Of a DNA stretch of 64,000 nt, positions 46,221-56,300 are shown one piece after another (the stretch's first letter is position 1; every line of letters starts with the position of its first letter). The position numbers were made by a program, and so were the translations under genes. The stretch is taken from NCBI GenBank assembly GCA_029974595.1, contig JARKRC010000044.1, forward strand, positions 1 to 64,000, in the 5' to 3' direction. The stretch comes from Ereboglobus sp. Lineage in GTDB: Bacteria > Verrucomicrobiota > Verrucomicrobiia > Opitutales > Opitutaceae. The notes below the pieces were generated by a model that saw only the letters and a program-made list of their open reading frames with translations, was not told where the DNA came from and did no database searches.

Positions 46221-47729
46221 ATGCATCTGTTAAAAATACTTCCATCCTCCCGTTTCGCCTGCGTGCGCGCTGCCGCTTTTGTCTTCGTGTCCGCCGTGTG
46301 TCTGTCCATTGCCGCGCCCGTCTCCGCCGCACTGCCGCCCGGTGTCCCCGAAAAAGCCCGAGCCGAGCTGGAGCGGATGGATGAGGACTACTCATTCAGC
46401 GACGCCCAGAAGAAACAAATCCTGCCCATCCTTGAAAAGCAGCAGGCGGACGTCGCTGCTGTACAGGCCGATGTCTCGCTGGATCCGGCGGTGAGAAAGG
46501 AAAAAATCAATCGCGTCAACAGATCAGCCTATGGAAAGGTCATCGATCTCTTCACCCCGGCGCAGAAGGAAATTCGTCAGCGAAAACTCGCTGCGAAAGC
46601 CCAGGCTGATGCTGCCGACCGGAGCAACCCTGCCACTTGGCTCATTCCCGGCAACAGTTTCGAGCCCATCGCCACGCCCCCCATTGGCTGGAACGAAACC
46701 TCCTACCTCAGCCTTCCTGACGGACGCTTTCTCACCGCGCGCGGCGGCAACATCGTCGCGTCCACCGACGGCATGAAAACCTTTCCAGCGAAAAACAACA
46801 TCCCCTTTGTCAAGGACACGTCCGCCGCCGGCTCCCCGCGCGCCTCCCGTCTTGCCATCAGCACCAGCGGCGCATGGCTTGTCATCTGGCGCACCGCGCA
46901 CACCCCGGACGACCTTGCCCAATTCTGGGACAAGACCACTCACAACTACGTTCCCCATCTGACCGGCGGCCAGCTCATGGTCGCGCGCTCCGCCGATTCC
47001 GGCAAAACTTGGTCGGCTCCGCTCCGTATTTCCGATCCACGTTACACCAACGGACACCCGCCCCGGAAAATCCTCCAGACCAAATCCGGCGTTTTCCTCC
47101 TGCCCGCACAATACCGCACGCCAAATCCCGGGCGGCACACTGTTTCCATCCTTCGCTCCACCGACGACGGTCTCACTTGGTCGGCTCCTGCGCCTGCCTT
47201 TGACCTGCCCAACTCCAACGGCAACCACGACGGCGTTGTCGAACCCACCCTCATCCAACTCAAAGACGGCACCGTGTGGTTCCTCACCCGCACCAACCTC
47301 GGAGCCCTTTGGGAGTCCCGCTCCCACGACGACGGCCTCACTTGGTCTCCGCTTCGTCCCACCCGCATCTACGCCTCCTCCTCTCCCGCGACGCTCGAAC
47401 GCCTCTCCGACGGGCGCCTCGTGCTCGTCTGGAGTCCATGGAAAGACAGCGAGGGCAACGCGCCCCAAACCCGAGGCGGCGCCGACACCACCGACTTCTC
47501 GCTTGCCGTCGCGAGCTGGCACCGCCGCGAGCTTCACCTCGCCACCTCTGCCGACGAAGGCAAAACCTGGAGCAAACCTCTCATTGTTGCGCGCCATCCC
47601 CGCAAAAGCGGTGCCTTCAGCGGCGGCTGGATTACCTATGTCACCGTCTTTGAGCACGGCGAACACCTTTATCTTCTTGCGAGCATGGGCGGCCTGCACG
47701 CCCGCATCCCCCTCGACAAACTTCCCTGA
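46221..47729 (+). CDS. Exported sialidase-like protein 2 with an N-terminal LTxxQ-like helical domain
   Basis: 502 residues. A signal peptide (about 1-37) is followed by a helical domain (41-130) with two LTxxQ-like motifs (FSDAQ, FTPAQ), as in the Spy/CpxP family. The sialidase propeller then follows (from about 138) with the same four Asp boxes as protein 1. From about codon 135 onward the DNA is almost identical to gene 1, so the helical domain is a fusion or remnant gained by this copy. The nucleoside hydrolase starts 23 bp downstream, suggesting co-transcription. Confidence 0.8.
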   Translation: MHLLKILPSSRFACVRAAAFVFVSAVCLSIAAPVSAALPPGVPEKARAELERMDEDYSFSDAQKKQILPILEKQQADVAAVQADVSLDPAVRKEKINRVNRSAYGKVIDLFTPAQKEIRQRKLAAKAQADAADRSNPATWLIPGNSFEPIATPPIGWNETSYLSLPDGRFLTARGGNIVASTDGMKTFPAKNNIPFVKDTSAAGSPRASRLAISTSGAWLVIWRTAHTPDDLAQFWDKTTHNYVPHLTGGQLMVARSADSGKTWSAPLRISDPRYTNGHPPRKILQTKSGVFLLPAQYRTPNPGRHTVSILRSTDDGLTWSAPAPAFDLPNSNGNHDGVVEPTLIQLKDGTVWFLTRTNLGALWESRSHDDGLTWSPLRPTRIYASSSPATLERLSDGRLVLVWSPWKDSEGNAPQTRGGADTTDFSLAVASWHRRELHLATSADEGKTWSKPLIVARHPRKSGAFSGGWITYVTVFEHGEHLYLLASMGGLHARIPLDKLP

Positions 47730-47752
47730 CTTGGCCACCGTATTTTTTGCTT

Positions 47753-48886
47753 ATGATCACCTTGTCCCTTTCTTGGGATCCATCACCGGCGCAACGTCTT
47801 TTTTCCACTTTGCGGAATTCCGTCCGTGCTTTGGGACGGCCAGGCTTGGTTTGCCTGTTTGCTGCGTTTGCGACGCCCGCCTTCTCCGTACCAGTCGCCG
47901 CTGAGCCTCCGCCGGAGTTCCCGGTGAAGATCATTTTTGACACCGACATGGGCAATGACATCGACGACGCCCTCGCCCTTGCGCTCCTGCACGCCTTGCA
48001 GTCGCGCGGGACTTGCGAATTGCTGGCCGTCACGCTCACCTGCCCGCTGCCAGAAGCCGCCCCCTATCTCGCTGCGGTCAATACCTTCTATGGGCGTCCG
48101 GATATTCCCATCGGCGTGTCACCCGACGCGCCCAAGAGCACCGAAAACAGGTATCTCGGCGTCGCATCCCGTCGCGGGTCGGACGGGCGGCCGCTGTTCC
48201 CATCGAAGTTCGATCCCGCATCCGCGCTCCCGTCGGTCGCCTTGCTGCGTCGCGTGCTTGCAGATGCGCAGGATGGCGAAATCGTGATCGTGCAAGTCGG
48301 TTTTTCGACCAACCTCGCGCGTCTGCTCGACACGCCGCCGGACGACATTTCGCCGCTGCCCGGCCGCGAGCTTGCCCGGCGCAAAGTGCGCTTGCTCTCC
48401 ATCATGGCGGGGCGGTTCCCCCACGATCCCGGCGGAAAGGCGTATTCCGAGTTTAATGTCAAAAGGGACATCTCTTCGGCCCGCAAACTGGCGAACGAAT
48501 GGCCGACGCCGATCATCTGGAGCGACTGGAATGTGGGCATGGCGGTCCGCTATCCGGCGTGGAGCATCGACCGTGATTTCGACTATGTGCCCCACCATCC
48601 GGTCAAGGAGGCCTATCAAGCCTACCGGCCTACGCCGCATGAGCGGCCCTGCTGGGACCTGACCTCGGTCGCGTGCGTGGTCTGGCCGGATCGCGATTAT
48701 TTCGCAAAGTCCGCTTCCGGGCGCGTGAAAATCACCCCCGAAGGTTACACGCTGTTCACGCCGGGGGAGGGCGGTCGCGATGTATATCTGACGGTTGACC
48801 AAACCCAAAGCGGCCGTCTCCGGGAGGTGTTTGCCGCCCTGGTCTCCGAGCCGCCGCACCGCCATCGTGCCGCCGGGGAAAAGTAA
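47753..48886 (+). CDS. Exported nucleoside hydrolase-like protein
   Basis: 377 residues. The N-terminus holds a late signal-like segment (LVCLFAAFATPAFSVPVAA). The Asp-rich Ca-site signature DTDMGNDIDDALALALL is that of nucleoside hydrolases, and the active-site helix region WSDWNVG plus SVACVVWPD support it. The enzyme would split the glycosidic bond of nucleosides outside the cytoplasm. It ends the locus of sialidases and receptor. Substrate not deduced. Confidence 0.8.
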   Translation: MITLSLSWDPSPAQRLFSTLRNSVRALGRPGLVCLFAAFATPAFSVPVAAEPPPEFPVKIIFDTDMGNDIDDALALALLHALQSRGTCELLAVTLTCPLPEAAPYLAAVNTFYGRPDIPIGVSPDAPKSTENRYLGVASRRGSDGRPLFPSKFDPASALPSVALLRRVLADAQDGEIVIVQVGFSTNLARLLDTPPDDISPLPGRELARRKVRLLSIMAGRFPHDPGGKAYSEFNVKRDISSARKLANEWPTPIIWSDWNVGMAVRYPAWSIDRDFDYVPHHPVKEAYQAYRPTPHERPCWDLTSVACVVWPDRDYFAKSASGRVKITPEGYTLFTPGEGGRDVYLTVDQTQSGRLREVFAALVSEPPHRHRAAGEK

Positions 48887-49320
48887 GGTGATTTGCCAAC
48901 CGGTTTCGGACTTTTAGGCGAAGTGCGGGACGCCCTTCGTCTGCACGCGGGACGCGTGCGCTCCCCAGCAAGACGCGCACGCTTTCCCCATTCTCTGATC
49001 TCCGTCCTTCTTCCTCCTTTTCCGTCCTTCGCGCCCTTCTCGCCTTTGCTGTGAATTCTTCCGTGTTTTCGTGTTTCCGTGATCCCAAAACACGCACGGC
49101 ATCGCGCAGAAAAACGTGTCTGCCCCGGCGCTGCGACTGAAAAACTATTTCTACAAGACGGCTGAAAAGTTATTTAATTTGTTCTAATGAGCGAGCCCTG
49201 ATGTGCTTATATATCTCGGGCTTGGTGGAGGTATCCGTAATTTTAGGTTCGCATGAGTCCGAATTTTTTTCATTAAAATTTCAAAGATTAGAACATTATA
49301 TCAGCAACAACCCTATTCCC
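48887..49320. other. Gene-free spacer with repeat copies and AT-rich promoter
   Basis: 48943-48966 is an exact 24-base copy of the TonB-receptor repeat arm (37053-37076). 49060-49085 holds the CCGTGTTTTCGTGTTTCCGTGAT word also seen near 165. From about 49140 the sequence is AT-rich and is probably the promoter of the coupled DUF3857 genes; an ATG at 49201 opens the frame but a signal peptide starts only near 49321. Confidence 0.6.
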
Positions 49321-51291
49321 GTGCTTCTTTCTTCAAACCCTTTTTCCAAGAGCGGCTGTTTTTTGCTGTTTTGGCTGGCCGCAGTATTTGCGCCGTCGCT
49401 TCGCGCGCTTGAGTGGATCGCTCCCACGCAGGAGGAGCTTTCCGCGACCGCATCGAGCATCGATCCCGAAGCGGGGGCGGAAATCCTCTATCGACTCAAG
49501 CAGATCGACGACGGTGATTATGAGTCGCCGGCGACGGATGAGTATGTTCGCATCAAGATTTTCAATGAGAAAGGCGTGCGGCAATTCGACAAGGTCGAGG
49601 TTCAGTGCAAATCCGGAGAGCGCGTCTCCTCACTGGAGGCGCGGGTCATCAAACCGGACGGCACGATCCTCAATGTCGAAAAAAACGCCTTTTATGATCG
49701 CGACGTCATCAAGTCCGGCGATGAGAAAGTGCGCGTGCGCTCGTTTTCCTTCCCTCGCCTCGAACCGGGCGACATCGCGGAATACAAATCATGCATCGTG
49801 GGCGAGACCAATGTCATCGCCAGCAATTTCTTCTTCCTCAGCGACATCCCCACGCGGCGCGTGATTTTCCGTGTAAAGCCCGCGCCCTTGATCCATCAAT
49901 ACAAGACGATGACGTATTTTTATAAATGCGATCAGCAGCGGGTGCAGATGGATGAAGAAGGTTTCGGCCAAATCACGTTGAACAATCTTCCGGCCTTTGT
50001 GAGCGAGCCCTTCATGGAGCCGGAATTCGATGCCCAGCCTTGGATCATGTTTTATCCCTTGAAGGCCGGGCAGGTTCCCAAGAAGTTTTGGGAAGAGGTG
50101 GCCGACAAGGCGCGCAAACGAGTGGAACGTTATGCGAAAAAACCGGGCAAACTCGTCGCCGAGACGGCCGCCCGCATCGTGGCGGGCGTCTCCGACCCCG
50201 AGGGAAAACTGATCCGCATCAATGACTATTGCCGCGGAAACATAGTCAACTACTGGGTCTATGCATCGAAGAACAGCCTCATTGACAAGATTCGGAAGCA
50301 ATACGACCGCTCTCCCGATGAATTGATCAAGACCAAGCTCGGGAATAGCGACGACATTCCCGTGTTGTTTGTCGCGCTCGCCCGCGCCCAGGGGATCGAT
50401 GCGCGCATCGCGCTTTGCTCGAACAGACGCGATGGCGCGTTCAAGATGAGCCTGCCCGTCGAGTATTATCTCAACGAGATATTTGTGGCCGTGAAGATCA
50501 ATGACAAATGGAAGATGTATGATCCCGCGCATAACATGGTGAGCACTGGCATGCTCCGCTGGCAGAACGAAGGCGTGCCGGCTATGATTGTTTTGCCCAA
50601 GGATGTGGAGTGGGTGGTCACGGGAAGGACCGCCGCGAGTCTCTCCGTCACAAAACGCACGGCCACGATGCGCCTCAATGACGAGGGAACCCTGCTCGGC
50701 GATGTGAACATCGAATACAGCGGGCAGGCGGAAATATCGGCGCGGCATCTGTATCACAATGAAACAGACCAGAAGATCGAGGAACTCGTCCGCGAAGACG
50801 TGCAATCCCGGCTGCCAAACGCCGAGGTCACCGATATTCGCGTGACCAATTCGGACAATGTCCTGAAGCCGCTTGTGCTCACCTACAGCGTAAAAATTCC
50901 CGGCTATGCCGAGGGCACCGGGCAGCGCCTTTTTATACAGCCCGGTTTTTTCACCAAGGGCGCGCAGGCCCGTTTCACGGCGGACAAGCGCAAGCTGGCC
51001 ATGTTTTTCAGATATGGCGAAACCTTCGAGGATAATGTCACCATAAAAATGCCCGCCGGGTTCCGCCTTGAGGAGGGCAGCGCGCCGCCCGATCTTCCGT
51101 CCGCGAGCTGGGGGTATTATAAAATCGGCATCGGCGTGAAAAAGAGCGGGAACAGCATAATCTACAAACGCGAGTTTTCCTTTTCGCTGCTGCTCGTGCC
51201 GCCGGAGCACTACAAGGCCGTGAAATATATATTCGACACCGTGCATTCCAGCGATTCGCACACGCTCACCTTCCGCATGGGCGCGCAATGA
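49321..51291 (+). CDS. DUF3857/transglutaminase-like exported protein, catalytic residues lost
   Basis: 656 residues from a GTG start chosen because a signal peptide follows (CFLLFWLAAVFAPSLRA); ATG 49201 would add 40 residues. A DUF3857 beta domain (about 60-230) precedes a transglutaminase-like domain (about 280-410) and a C-terminal beta domain. The catalytic Cys position is Ser343 (LGNSDDIPVLF) and the His position is Glu386 (YYLNEIFVAVK), while Asp (MYDPAHN) remains. The protein is probably a non-enzymatic partner of the next gene, which overlaps it by ATGA (51288-51291). Confidence 0.82.
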   Translation: MLLSSNPFSKSGCFLLFWLAAVFAPSLRALEWIAPTQEELSATASSIDPEAGAEILYRLKQIDDGDYESPATDEYVRIKIFNEKGVRQFDKVEVQCKSGERVSSLEARVIKPDGTILNVEKNAFYDRDVIKSGDEKVRVRSFSFPRLEPGDIAEYKSCIVGETNVIASNFFFLSDIPTRRVIFRVKPAPLIHQYKTMTYFYKCDQQRVQMDEEGFGQITLNNLPAFVSEPFMEPEFDAQPWIMFYPLKAGQVPKKFWEEVADKARKRVERYAKKPGKLVAETAARIVAGVSDPEGKLIRINDYCRGNIVNYWVYASKNSLIDKIRKQYDRSPDELIKTKLGNSDDIPVLFVALARAQGIDARIALCSNRRDGAFKMSLPVEYYLNEIFVAVKINDKWKMYDPAHNMVSTGMLRWQNEGVPAMIVLPKDVEWVVTGRTAASLSVTKRTATMRLNDEGTLLGDVNIEYSGQAEISARHLYHNETDQKIEELVREDVQSRLPNAEVTDIRVTNSDNVLKPLVLTYSVKIPGYAEGTGQRLFIQPGFFTKGAQARFTADKRKLAMFFRYGETFEDNVTIKMPAGFRLEEGSAPPDLPSASWGYYKIGIGVKKSGNSIIYKREFSFSLLLVPPEHYKAVKYIFDTVHSSDSHTLTFRMGAQ

Positions 51292-53312
51292 CCTCATCCA
51301 TGAACACCCGACATCCCGCCATGACCCGAAAACACCTGTGGATGCTTGCCTGCCTTGCATTTGCGCTGACCGGTTTTGTCCCTGGGGCAAAGGCCGCGCG
51401 ACTGAAACCTCCCCCCTGGCTGGCGGAGGCCTCGTTGAGGCAGGTCTCGGAGACGAAGGGCGTCACGGCCGTCATTTTGCACAATGAGGAAATATATACG
51501 GTGCAGTCCGGCGGACTCATCACCATTACCGCCCGCGTCGCCGTCCGCGTGGTGACGCACGACGGGCGCTCCATTGCCTCCGCGGTGGTTCCGTATGATT
51601 CGTCGTCGGCGAGGGTCACTGATTTCAGGGCATGGCTTGTCCGTCCCGATGCCACCGGGAAAACCTATTCGAGAAATGATGCGGTCGATGTGGCGACGTC
51701 TCCGGAAGCCGTGTATGCGGAGTCACGGCAGATGATGCTCTCGGCCTTCAGGGATGCCTTCGAGGGTTGTGTTTTTGGGTATGAATACACGATCGAGGAT
51801 CGCGGTGTGTTCGGGCAGAATATCTGGTTTTTCCAGTCGGAACATCCCGTCGCCTTGTCGCGCATAATATATAAGATTCCGAAGGGCTGGAGCATTACAT
51901 CAAGCATGGTCAACCACGCTCCCGTCCAACCGGTGGTGAACGACAGCACGCACACATGGGAAATGCGTGACCTGCCTGCCTTCAAAACGGAGCCCCTCAG
52001 CCCGTCGCTTTCGCGCATCGCGCCGCGAATGAATGTCGATCTGATCCCGCCTCCGGGGGCGAAAAAGCCGTCCCGCATTTCGTTTCCAGGATGGGCCGAT
52101 GTGTCCGCATATGGCACGGCGCTCCACACAAAGCCGTGCATACCGGATGCCGCTGTGGAGGCCAAGGCGCGCGAGCTTCTTGCCGCGGCGGGCGCGGGGC
52201 CCTGGGAGCGCATCAACACGCTCGCCCGGCATGCGCAGGCGATCAACTATGTGCAGATCGCGATGAACGTGGGGCGGGGCGGCGGCTACACGCCGCGCGC
52301 GGCGCCCGACGTGTTGAAAACCGGTTATGGCGATTGCAAGGACAAGACCGCGCTCCTGCGCGCCATGCTCAAGGTCGCGGGCATCGAGTCGTATTCCGTC
52401 ATCGCGTTTTCGGGCGACCGCTACCGCGTCGCCGATGCCTGGCCCACGCCGATGCAGTTCAATCATGTGATCACAGCGATCAAGATCGATGATCCGGCGA
52501 TTCAATCGCCGGCCATCGTGACGCATCCGACGCTCGGGCGGCTGTTGTTTTTTGACCCGACCGACTCGTATACGCCCTTGGGAGACTTGAGCTATGACCA
52601 GCAGGGTTCGCTGGTGCTGGTGCTCGCGGGACGCGAAGGCGAACTGGTGCGCCTGCCCTTTACCTCGCCGGAGGCAAACCATCTCGCTCGCAAGGTCACG
52701 GCCGAGATCACCGTTGCCGGCGCGATTGGCGGGCGCATCGCCGAGCACCATACGGGCCAGTCCGCCGTGTGGGGGCGCGCGGTATATCGTTCGGGCCGGG
52801 GCAAGTTTTCCGATCTCATGCGTGACTGGATAAACAGCACCGTCCGGGCTGCGAAACTCCTCAAGACGGATGTCGTGGACGATCAGGAGCGGGGAACATT
52901 CGACATGACCGCGGAGTTTGTCGCTCCGGGTTACGCGCAATCCATGCGCGGGAAATTGCTGGTCTTCAAGCCCGCCATTGTGAGCCGCCGCAATTTTGTC
53001 CCCCTCACGCAGCCCGAGCGGACGTATCCCGTGGTGATGGAGCCGCAGTCCTATAATGAGGAAAGCGACATCAGGATTCCCGAGGGTTTTAAGGTCGACG
53101 AACTGCCGCCGCCCGTGGAGGCGGAAACGAGTTTCGGACGCTACACGGCGCAATGCTCCTACGATGCCGGCACGCATCAGGTCCAGTATCGCCGCACGCT
53201 TGTAATGAATGCCGCTGAAATCCCGGCATCGGACTATGCCAGCGTGCGGGGTTTCTATGAGACCATCCGCAAGGCCGAGCAATCTCCCGTGGTATTGAGC
53301 CGGGTCGAGTGA
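51288..53312 (+). CDS. DUF3857/transglutaminase-like exported protein, catalytic triad intact
   Basis: 674 residues. Signal peptide at about 15-36 (LACLAFALTGFVPGAKA). DUF3857 domain about 50-230, then a transglutaminase-like core with Cys350 (GYGDCKDKTALL), His393 (FNHVITAIK) and Asp (FFDPTDSY), and a C-terminal beta domain. Such proteins may be periplasmic proteases or amide-bond enzymes; substrate unknown. The ATG overlaps the previous stop, so translation is coupled and the two proteins are likely to function together. Confidence 0.88.
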   Translation: MTSSMNTRHPAMTRKHLWMLACLAFALTGFVPGAKAARLKPPPWLAEASLRQVSETKGVTAVILHNEEIYTVQSGGLITITARVAVRVVTHDGRSIASAVVPYDSSSARVTDFRAWLVRPDATGKTYSRNDAVDVATSPEAVYAESRQMMLSAFRDAFEGCVFGYEYTIEDRGVFGQNIWFFQSEHPVALSRIIYKIPKGWSITSSMVNHAPVQPVVNDSTHTWEMRDLPAFKTEPLSPSLSRIAPRMNVDLIPPPGAKKPSRISFPGWADVSAYGTALHTKPCIPDAAVEAKARELLAAAGAGPWERINTLARHAQAINYVQIAMNVGRGGGYTPRAAPDVLKTGYGDCKDKTALLRAMLKVAGIESYSVIAFSGDRYRVADAWPTPMQFNHVITAIKIDDPAIQSPAIVTHPTLGRLLFFDPTDSYTPLGDLSYDQQGSLVLVLAGREGELVRLPFTSPEANHLARKVTAEITVAGAIGGRIAEHHTGQSAVWGRAVYRSGRGKFSDLMRDWINSTVRAAKLLKTDVVDDQERGTFDMTAEFVAPGYAQSMRGKLLVFKPAIVSRRNFVPLTQPERTYPVVMEPQSYNEESDIRIPEGFKVDELPPPVEAETSFGRYTAQCSYDAGTHQVQYRRTLVMNAAEIPASDYASVRGFYETIRKAEQSPVVLSRVE

Positions 53313-53327
53313 CGGGGATTTATATAA

Positions 53328-53379
53328 TTGGACAGGATGAACAGGATGGGGGAAAAGATATTCTGTTCATTCCGTCCAA
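53328..53379. repeat. Inverted repeat between convergent genes
   Basis: TTGGACAGGATGAACAGGAT faces its imperfect inverse (ATTCTGTTCATTCCGTCCAA) with an 11-base loop. It lies between the stops of the DUF3857 gene (+) and the Tam fusion gene (-), a position that suits a bidirectional terminator. It is a fourth word family of the spacer repeats. Confidence 0.7.
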
Positions 53380-53392
53380 ATCGTATTGAACC

Positions 53393-56300
53393 CTAAAACG
53401 GTATCCCGATTGAGAAGTGGAGGGTGCCGGCGGGGTCGCCGGGGCGGGGATTCAGGTTGCGGCCATACTCGAGGCGCAGGGGGCCCAGGATTGTGTGATA
53501 GCGCAGGCCGAGACCGGCGCTGTTCAGCCATTCGTTGCCGGGGTAATCGGAAAGGTCCGCGCTGGCGCCAAGCAGGTCGTAAAACGCGACGAGGCTCAGG
53601 TTGCCAATGAGCGCCTGTTCGACTTCCAGATTAAAGAGCGTGTAGGTTTTGGCGCCGAGGAATGCGCCGTTGGCGTCGCGCGGCGCGGCTTCGCCCTCCT
53701 TGTATCCGCGGATGCTGCTTTCACCGCCGGGATAGAAGAGTTTGTTCACCGGCAGGGGAGTATCCTTGCTGCCGAAGGGATTGATGAAGCCTTGCGAGAG
53801 GCCGGCGTGTATCCAGCGGGTGCGGCCCCAGGGCGTGTGATAATTGATGCCCGCGCGGTAACGCTGGTAATTGGCCTCGCCGCCAAGGTAGTGGCTGGCG
53901 AACTCGCCTTGCAGATACCAGTTGTATCCTTTTTTTGGAGACAGCGGGTTGTCGCGGCGGTCGCGCCCGATGCTGAGGTTGATGGTGGCGGCGATGGTGC
54001 GGTTGGTTTCGCCGGCGTCGGGCGAGAGGATGTCGTTGGAGCTGTTGAGCGATTCGTGGGTGTAACCGACGGAGGCTTCGTAGCCGCGCGAGGGCCAGGC
54101 GCGGCGGAGCGTGACGGCGCCGCCGTACTCCTCGCGGACGAAGGCGGCTTCGTCGCGGCGCAGGCCGAAGGCACGCACGGAGCCGTTGACGCCGCGCGCG
54201 AAGAGATCGGGCAGGCTGAAGGTGAGGTCGCCACTGGTGCTTTTCATCGACTGGATGAGCTGGAGGCGGGTCTGGTCGGCGATGCCAAAGGTGTTGAGGC
54301 GGCGGATTTCAACGCCGCCGCGCAGTTGTTCGTAGCTGCCCCAGCCGAGGAGGAGCGAGAGGCTGGTTTGCGGGTATTCGGCGAGGTTGAAGGTCGCGTT
54401 GCGCACGGGGCCGCCGGCGGGGTCGTAATCGACGTCGATGCCGCGGAAAACGCCGAGGCGGCTGATGCGGTGGCGCGCGGATTCGAGGGCGAGCGGATCG
54501 AGGAGGTCGCCGGAGCGGATGCGGAGGCGGCGCTGGACGAGCGAGGGGCGCGTGTGGCGGTTGCCTTTGATGTGGATCTGGCTGATGCGCACCTGGGGGC
54601 CGGGGGTGATGGCTACGTGGACGGCGACGGGGGTTTCGTCTTGCGGCCCGGCGGGAGATGTCGCGCCACCGGGATTGGAGGCGGTTTGTGTGACTTGGAC
54701 GGCGATGTCGGGATAACCCTGGCGGTAGTAATGCTGGCGGACTTTTTCGGCGATGTCCTGCTGCGTCCATTGCGACCAGGGGATGCCGGTGAACTCGCGG
54801 CGGAGGGTGGCGTCGAGCGCGGGGAGGGCGTCGCCGCCTGCGGGGGAATCGGCATTCAGGGCGGTGTCGAGGGTTTGGATTTTCCAGAGGGGGCCTTCGT
54901 TGATGTCGATGCGCGCGACAACGCGGCCGGTGGTGTCGTCGATGTCGATGCCTGCCATGGTGACGGCGGCTTTGGCGCGGCCTTTTTGCCTGAGTGCTTC
55001 CTGAAGCGAGGAGGCGGCGCTTTTGAGGGCGGCGGGGGAGTAGGGGATGCTTTTGCCGCCGAAGAGACTTTTGGTGGGGAGGAAAAACTGGCGCGCCTCG
55101 TCGTCGGTGAGCGAGGCGGGGCCGGTGTGCGTGAAGATGACGTCGCGGAGTTTGTAGCGGAGGCCGGGGGTGATTTTGATGCGGAGTTGTTTTGCGGCGA
55201 GGTCGCGGGGGAAATCGGTGTCGAGGGTTTCGTTGGTGGAGAAGGTTTGAGCGGCGGCGGGATCGGCGGCAGGGGTGGCGGTGAGTTCGAGTTTGGGGTG
55301 CATGTAGCCGCCCGAGACCAGTTGCGAGACGAGGAGGAAGGCGGCGTCCTCGGCTTCGTTGGCGGAGAAGGCGGCCGGGTGGCTGTCGTTCAGCGAAAGC
55401 GTGCGCTGGAGCATGCGTTTACTGGTGAGATTCGTCCAGAAGCCGCGTCCGGTGATTTTGAGTTTCGGGGGCGTTGTCTTGGGCGCGGCGGCGGATTTTT
55501 CCTTTTTTGGCGGGGTGCCGGCACCGGATCGCTTGCCGCGGTAGGCGAGCCATTTGAGGCCGAGATTGTAGGCGTCGAATTCGTCGTATTCGCCGACGGC
55601 CGTCCAGCGGTCGGCGAGTTTGTATTCGACATTGTAGGTTTCGCGGCCCTGGCGCGTGAGTTTTTCGCCGCTGGAGAGCGTGAGGCGTTCCTCGTCGCTG
55701 GAGACGCCGAAAATTTCATTGAAGATGCCCTGGCCGAGGTAGGCGCCAAAGCTGAGGGCGCGTTGCTGGTTGGAGTAGTCAAAGTCGTTGTTCGGGGTCT
55801 CGCCGGCCATGACGAAGAGGAGGATTTGCTCGGAGGTGAGTGCGGGGCTGGAGGCAAAGGCGAGGCGGGGGTTGTCGAGCGTGCCGTTGATGTCCATGCG
55901 CAAGTCGTAGCCGAGTGTGCGCGAGGTGGCGGAGAACTCGATGGAGGGCATGTGGGGGGAGGCCTTGGTGAGGCGGACGCGTGCGGTTTGCGTGGTGAAG
56001 GAGGCGAAGGGGAGGCGGACTTTGCCGGTGTCGATGCTGGCGTCGCCGGTGAGGCGGGGGTCGCCCAGCGTGCCGTCGAGCTTGAAGGCGGCGGAGAGCT
56101 GTCCGGCGAAGACGGTGGTGTCGATGCGGAGGAAGCGGCTGCCGCGCACGTCGATGTCGAGAAGCCATTTGTCGAGGGGCGGGGTGTCGATGGCGAAGAA
56201 GGGCGGGCGGCTGGCGGGGCCGCTGGCGGGGCGCGCGGACCAGAGGGAGCGGAGGTCGGCCAGGAAGAGGCTTTCGCGGAGGTTGATGGCGCCCTGGATG

